Source: VMCP01 sp964415065
GTDB taxonomy: Bacteria > Bacteroidota > Bacteroidia > NS11-12g > UBA955
Assembly: GCA_964415065.1 (NCBI GenBank)
Contig: CAYPYX010000097.1
Coordinates: forward strand, 1-7,187
DNA: 7,187 nt
Direction of reading: 5' to 3'
The position numbers and the translations under genes were made by a program. Shown here piece by piece: positions 6,730-7,187 of the stretch. How positions within the stretch are numbered: position 1 is the first letter of the stretch; the number at the start of each line of letters is the position of its first letter. The notes below the pieces were generated by a model. That model was not told where the DNA came from, searched no databases, and worked only from the letters and a program-made list of their open reading frames with translations.

Positions 6730-7187
6730 TTAAACTACTATCCCAGTCACCCCTTGCAAGACCTTTATCTTTCGAGAATCCAATTTCTCCCAGGGGAAGT
6801 CCTCGCGACCAAAATGACCGTAACTCGCTGTGCCTTGATAAATCGGCCGGCGTAATTCCAACTTCTCAATAATGTCCAATGGCTTCACCGGAAATAACCA
6901 ATAAATCACTTCCTGTAATTCCCGCAAATCACAACGATGGGTTCCAAACGACTCAATGTGAATCGACGTCGGTTCCGCCACGCCAATCGCGTACGACAAC
7001 TGAACGTTGCACTTAGTCATCAAACCTGCAGCCACCAAATGTTTCGTAATGTACCGCGCCGCATACGCCCCGCTCCGATCTACCTTGCTCGGATCCTTCC
7101 CCGAAAATGCTCCTCCTCCGTGCGGACAACTGCCCCCGTACGTATCTACCACTATCTTCCGTCCCGTTAAACCCGTATCTCCATGCG
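6730..7187 (-). CDS. metK: S-adenosylmethionine synthetase, C-terminal part (truncated by window edge)
   Basis: MetK makes S-adenosylmethionine from ATP and methionine in the cytoplasm. The visible 151 residues are the C-terminal third of a protein that is usually 380-430 aa; the frame continues past 7187. They begin HGDTGLTGRKIVVDTYGG, where the Arg-Lys pair binds the phosphates. The glycine-rich loop GGGAFSGKDPSKVDRS follows (K and D residues of the active site), then YAIGVAEPTSI and YGHFGREDFPWEKLD, all hallmarks of the family. A GTG within VVDTYGG would give a truncated 140-residue frame, but it is internal: the conserved GLTGRKI upstream reads straight into it. The sequence is richer in G+C than the helicase gene, as expected of a conserved core gene. 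It ends in TAA at 6730-6732, followed by a long hairpin. Confidence 0.97.
   Translation of the reverse strand, partial: HGDTGLTGRKIVVDTYGGSCPHGGGAFSGKDPSKVDRSGAYAARYITKHLVAAGLMTKCNVQLSYAIGVAEPTSIHIESFGTHRCDLRELQEVIYWLFPVKPLDIIEKLELRRPIYQGTASYGHFGREDFPWEKLDSRKIKVLQGVTGIVV

Noticed and set aside
1..7187. CRISPR arrays, tRNA or rRNA genes, transposase genes
   Set aside because: No regularly spaced repeats, tRNA-like cloverleaf, rRNA sequence or transposase motif was seen on either strand.

Overview
The window looks like a stretch of a Bacteroidota chromosome. The evidence is a Bacteroidota-type MetK C-terminus, genes with no clear Shine-Dalgarno sequence ahead of the starts, a TAnnTTTG-like promoter element, and generally AT-rich DNA. 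The phylum call is an inference from these traits; no rRNA or other strong taxonomic marker is present.

Layout from left to right. (1) Positions 1-74 hold the last 23 codons of a plus-strand gene, which converges with (2) a very large minus-strand gene (87-4913, 1608 aa). This gene encodes a DEDDh-type 3'-5' exonuclease, a RecQ-like SF2 helicase and a UvrD/Rep-like SF1A helicase in one polypeptide. (3) Just upstream on the same strand is a two-gene toxin-antitoxin operon: an Xre/MbcA/ParS-type antitoxin (5485-6006) followed by a RES-domain toxin (5018-5485), joined by a TAATG stop/start overlap. (4) Positions 6007-6234 carry the putative promoter/operator of that operon. They also carry an open stretch encoding a membrane-segment-like peptide in the same frame as the upstream gene, and a possible terminator. 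(5) Next comes a small DUF1905 gene (6235-6555). (6) A strong hairpin follows, and then the C-terminal third of metK (6730 to beyond the right edge).

All genes except the left-edge fragment are on the minus strand, so transcription runs from right to left. metK is a housekeeping gene ending in its own hairpin. DUF1905, the toxin-antitoxin pair and the giant helicase look like accessory cargo beside it. The helicase is much more AT-rich than metK: hand counts of single 60-base samples gave 17/60 G+C at 2641-2700 and 32/60 at 6961-7020.

The most interesting unit is the toxin-antitoxin pair next to the nuclease-helicase-helicase fusion. RES toxins are known to destroy NAD+, and nuclease-helicase fusions occur both in DNA repair and in anti-phage defence. 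A functional link between the two here is a hypothesis resting only on adjacency and shared orientation. A separate 104-base gap with its own possible promoter argues that the helicase can be expressed independently.
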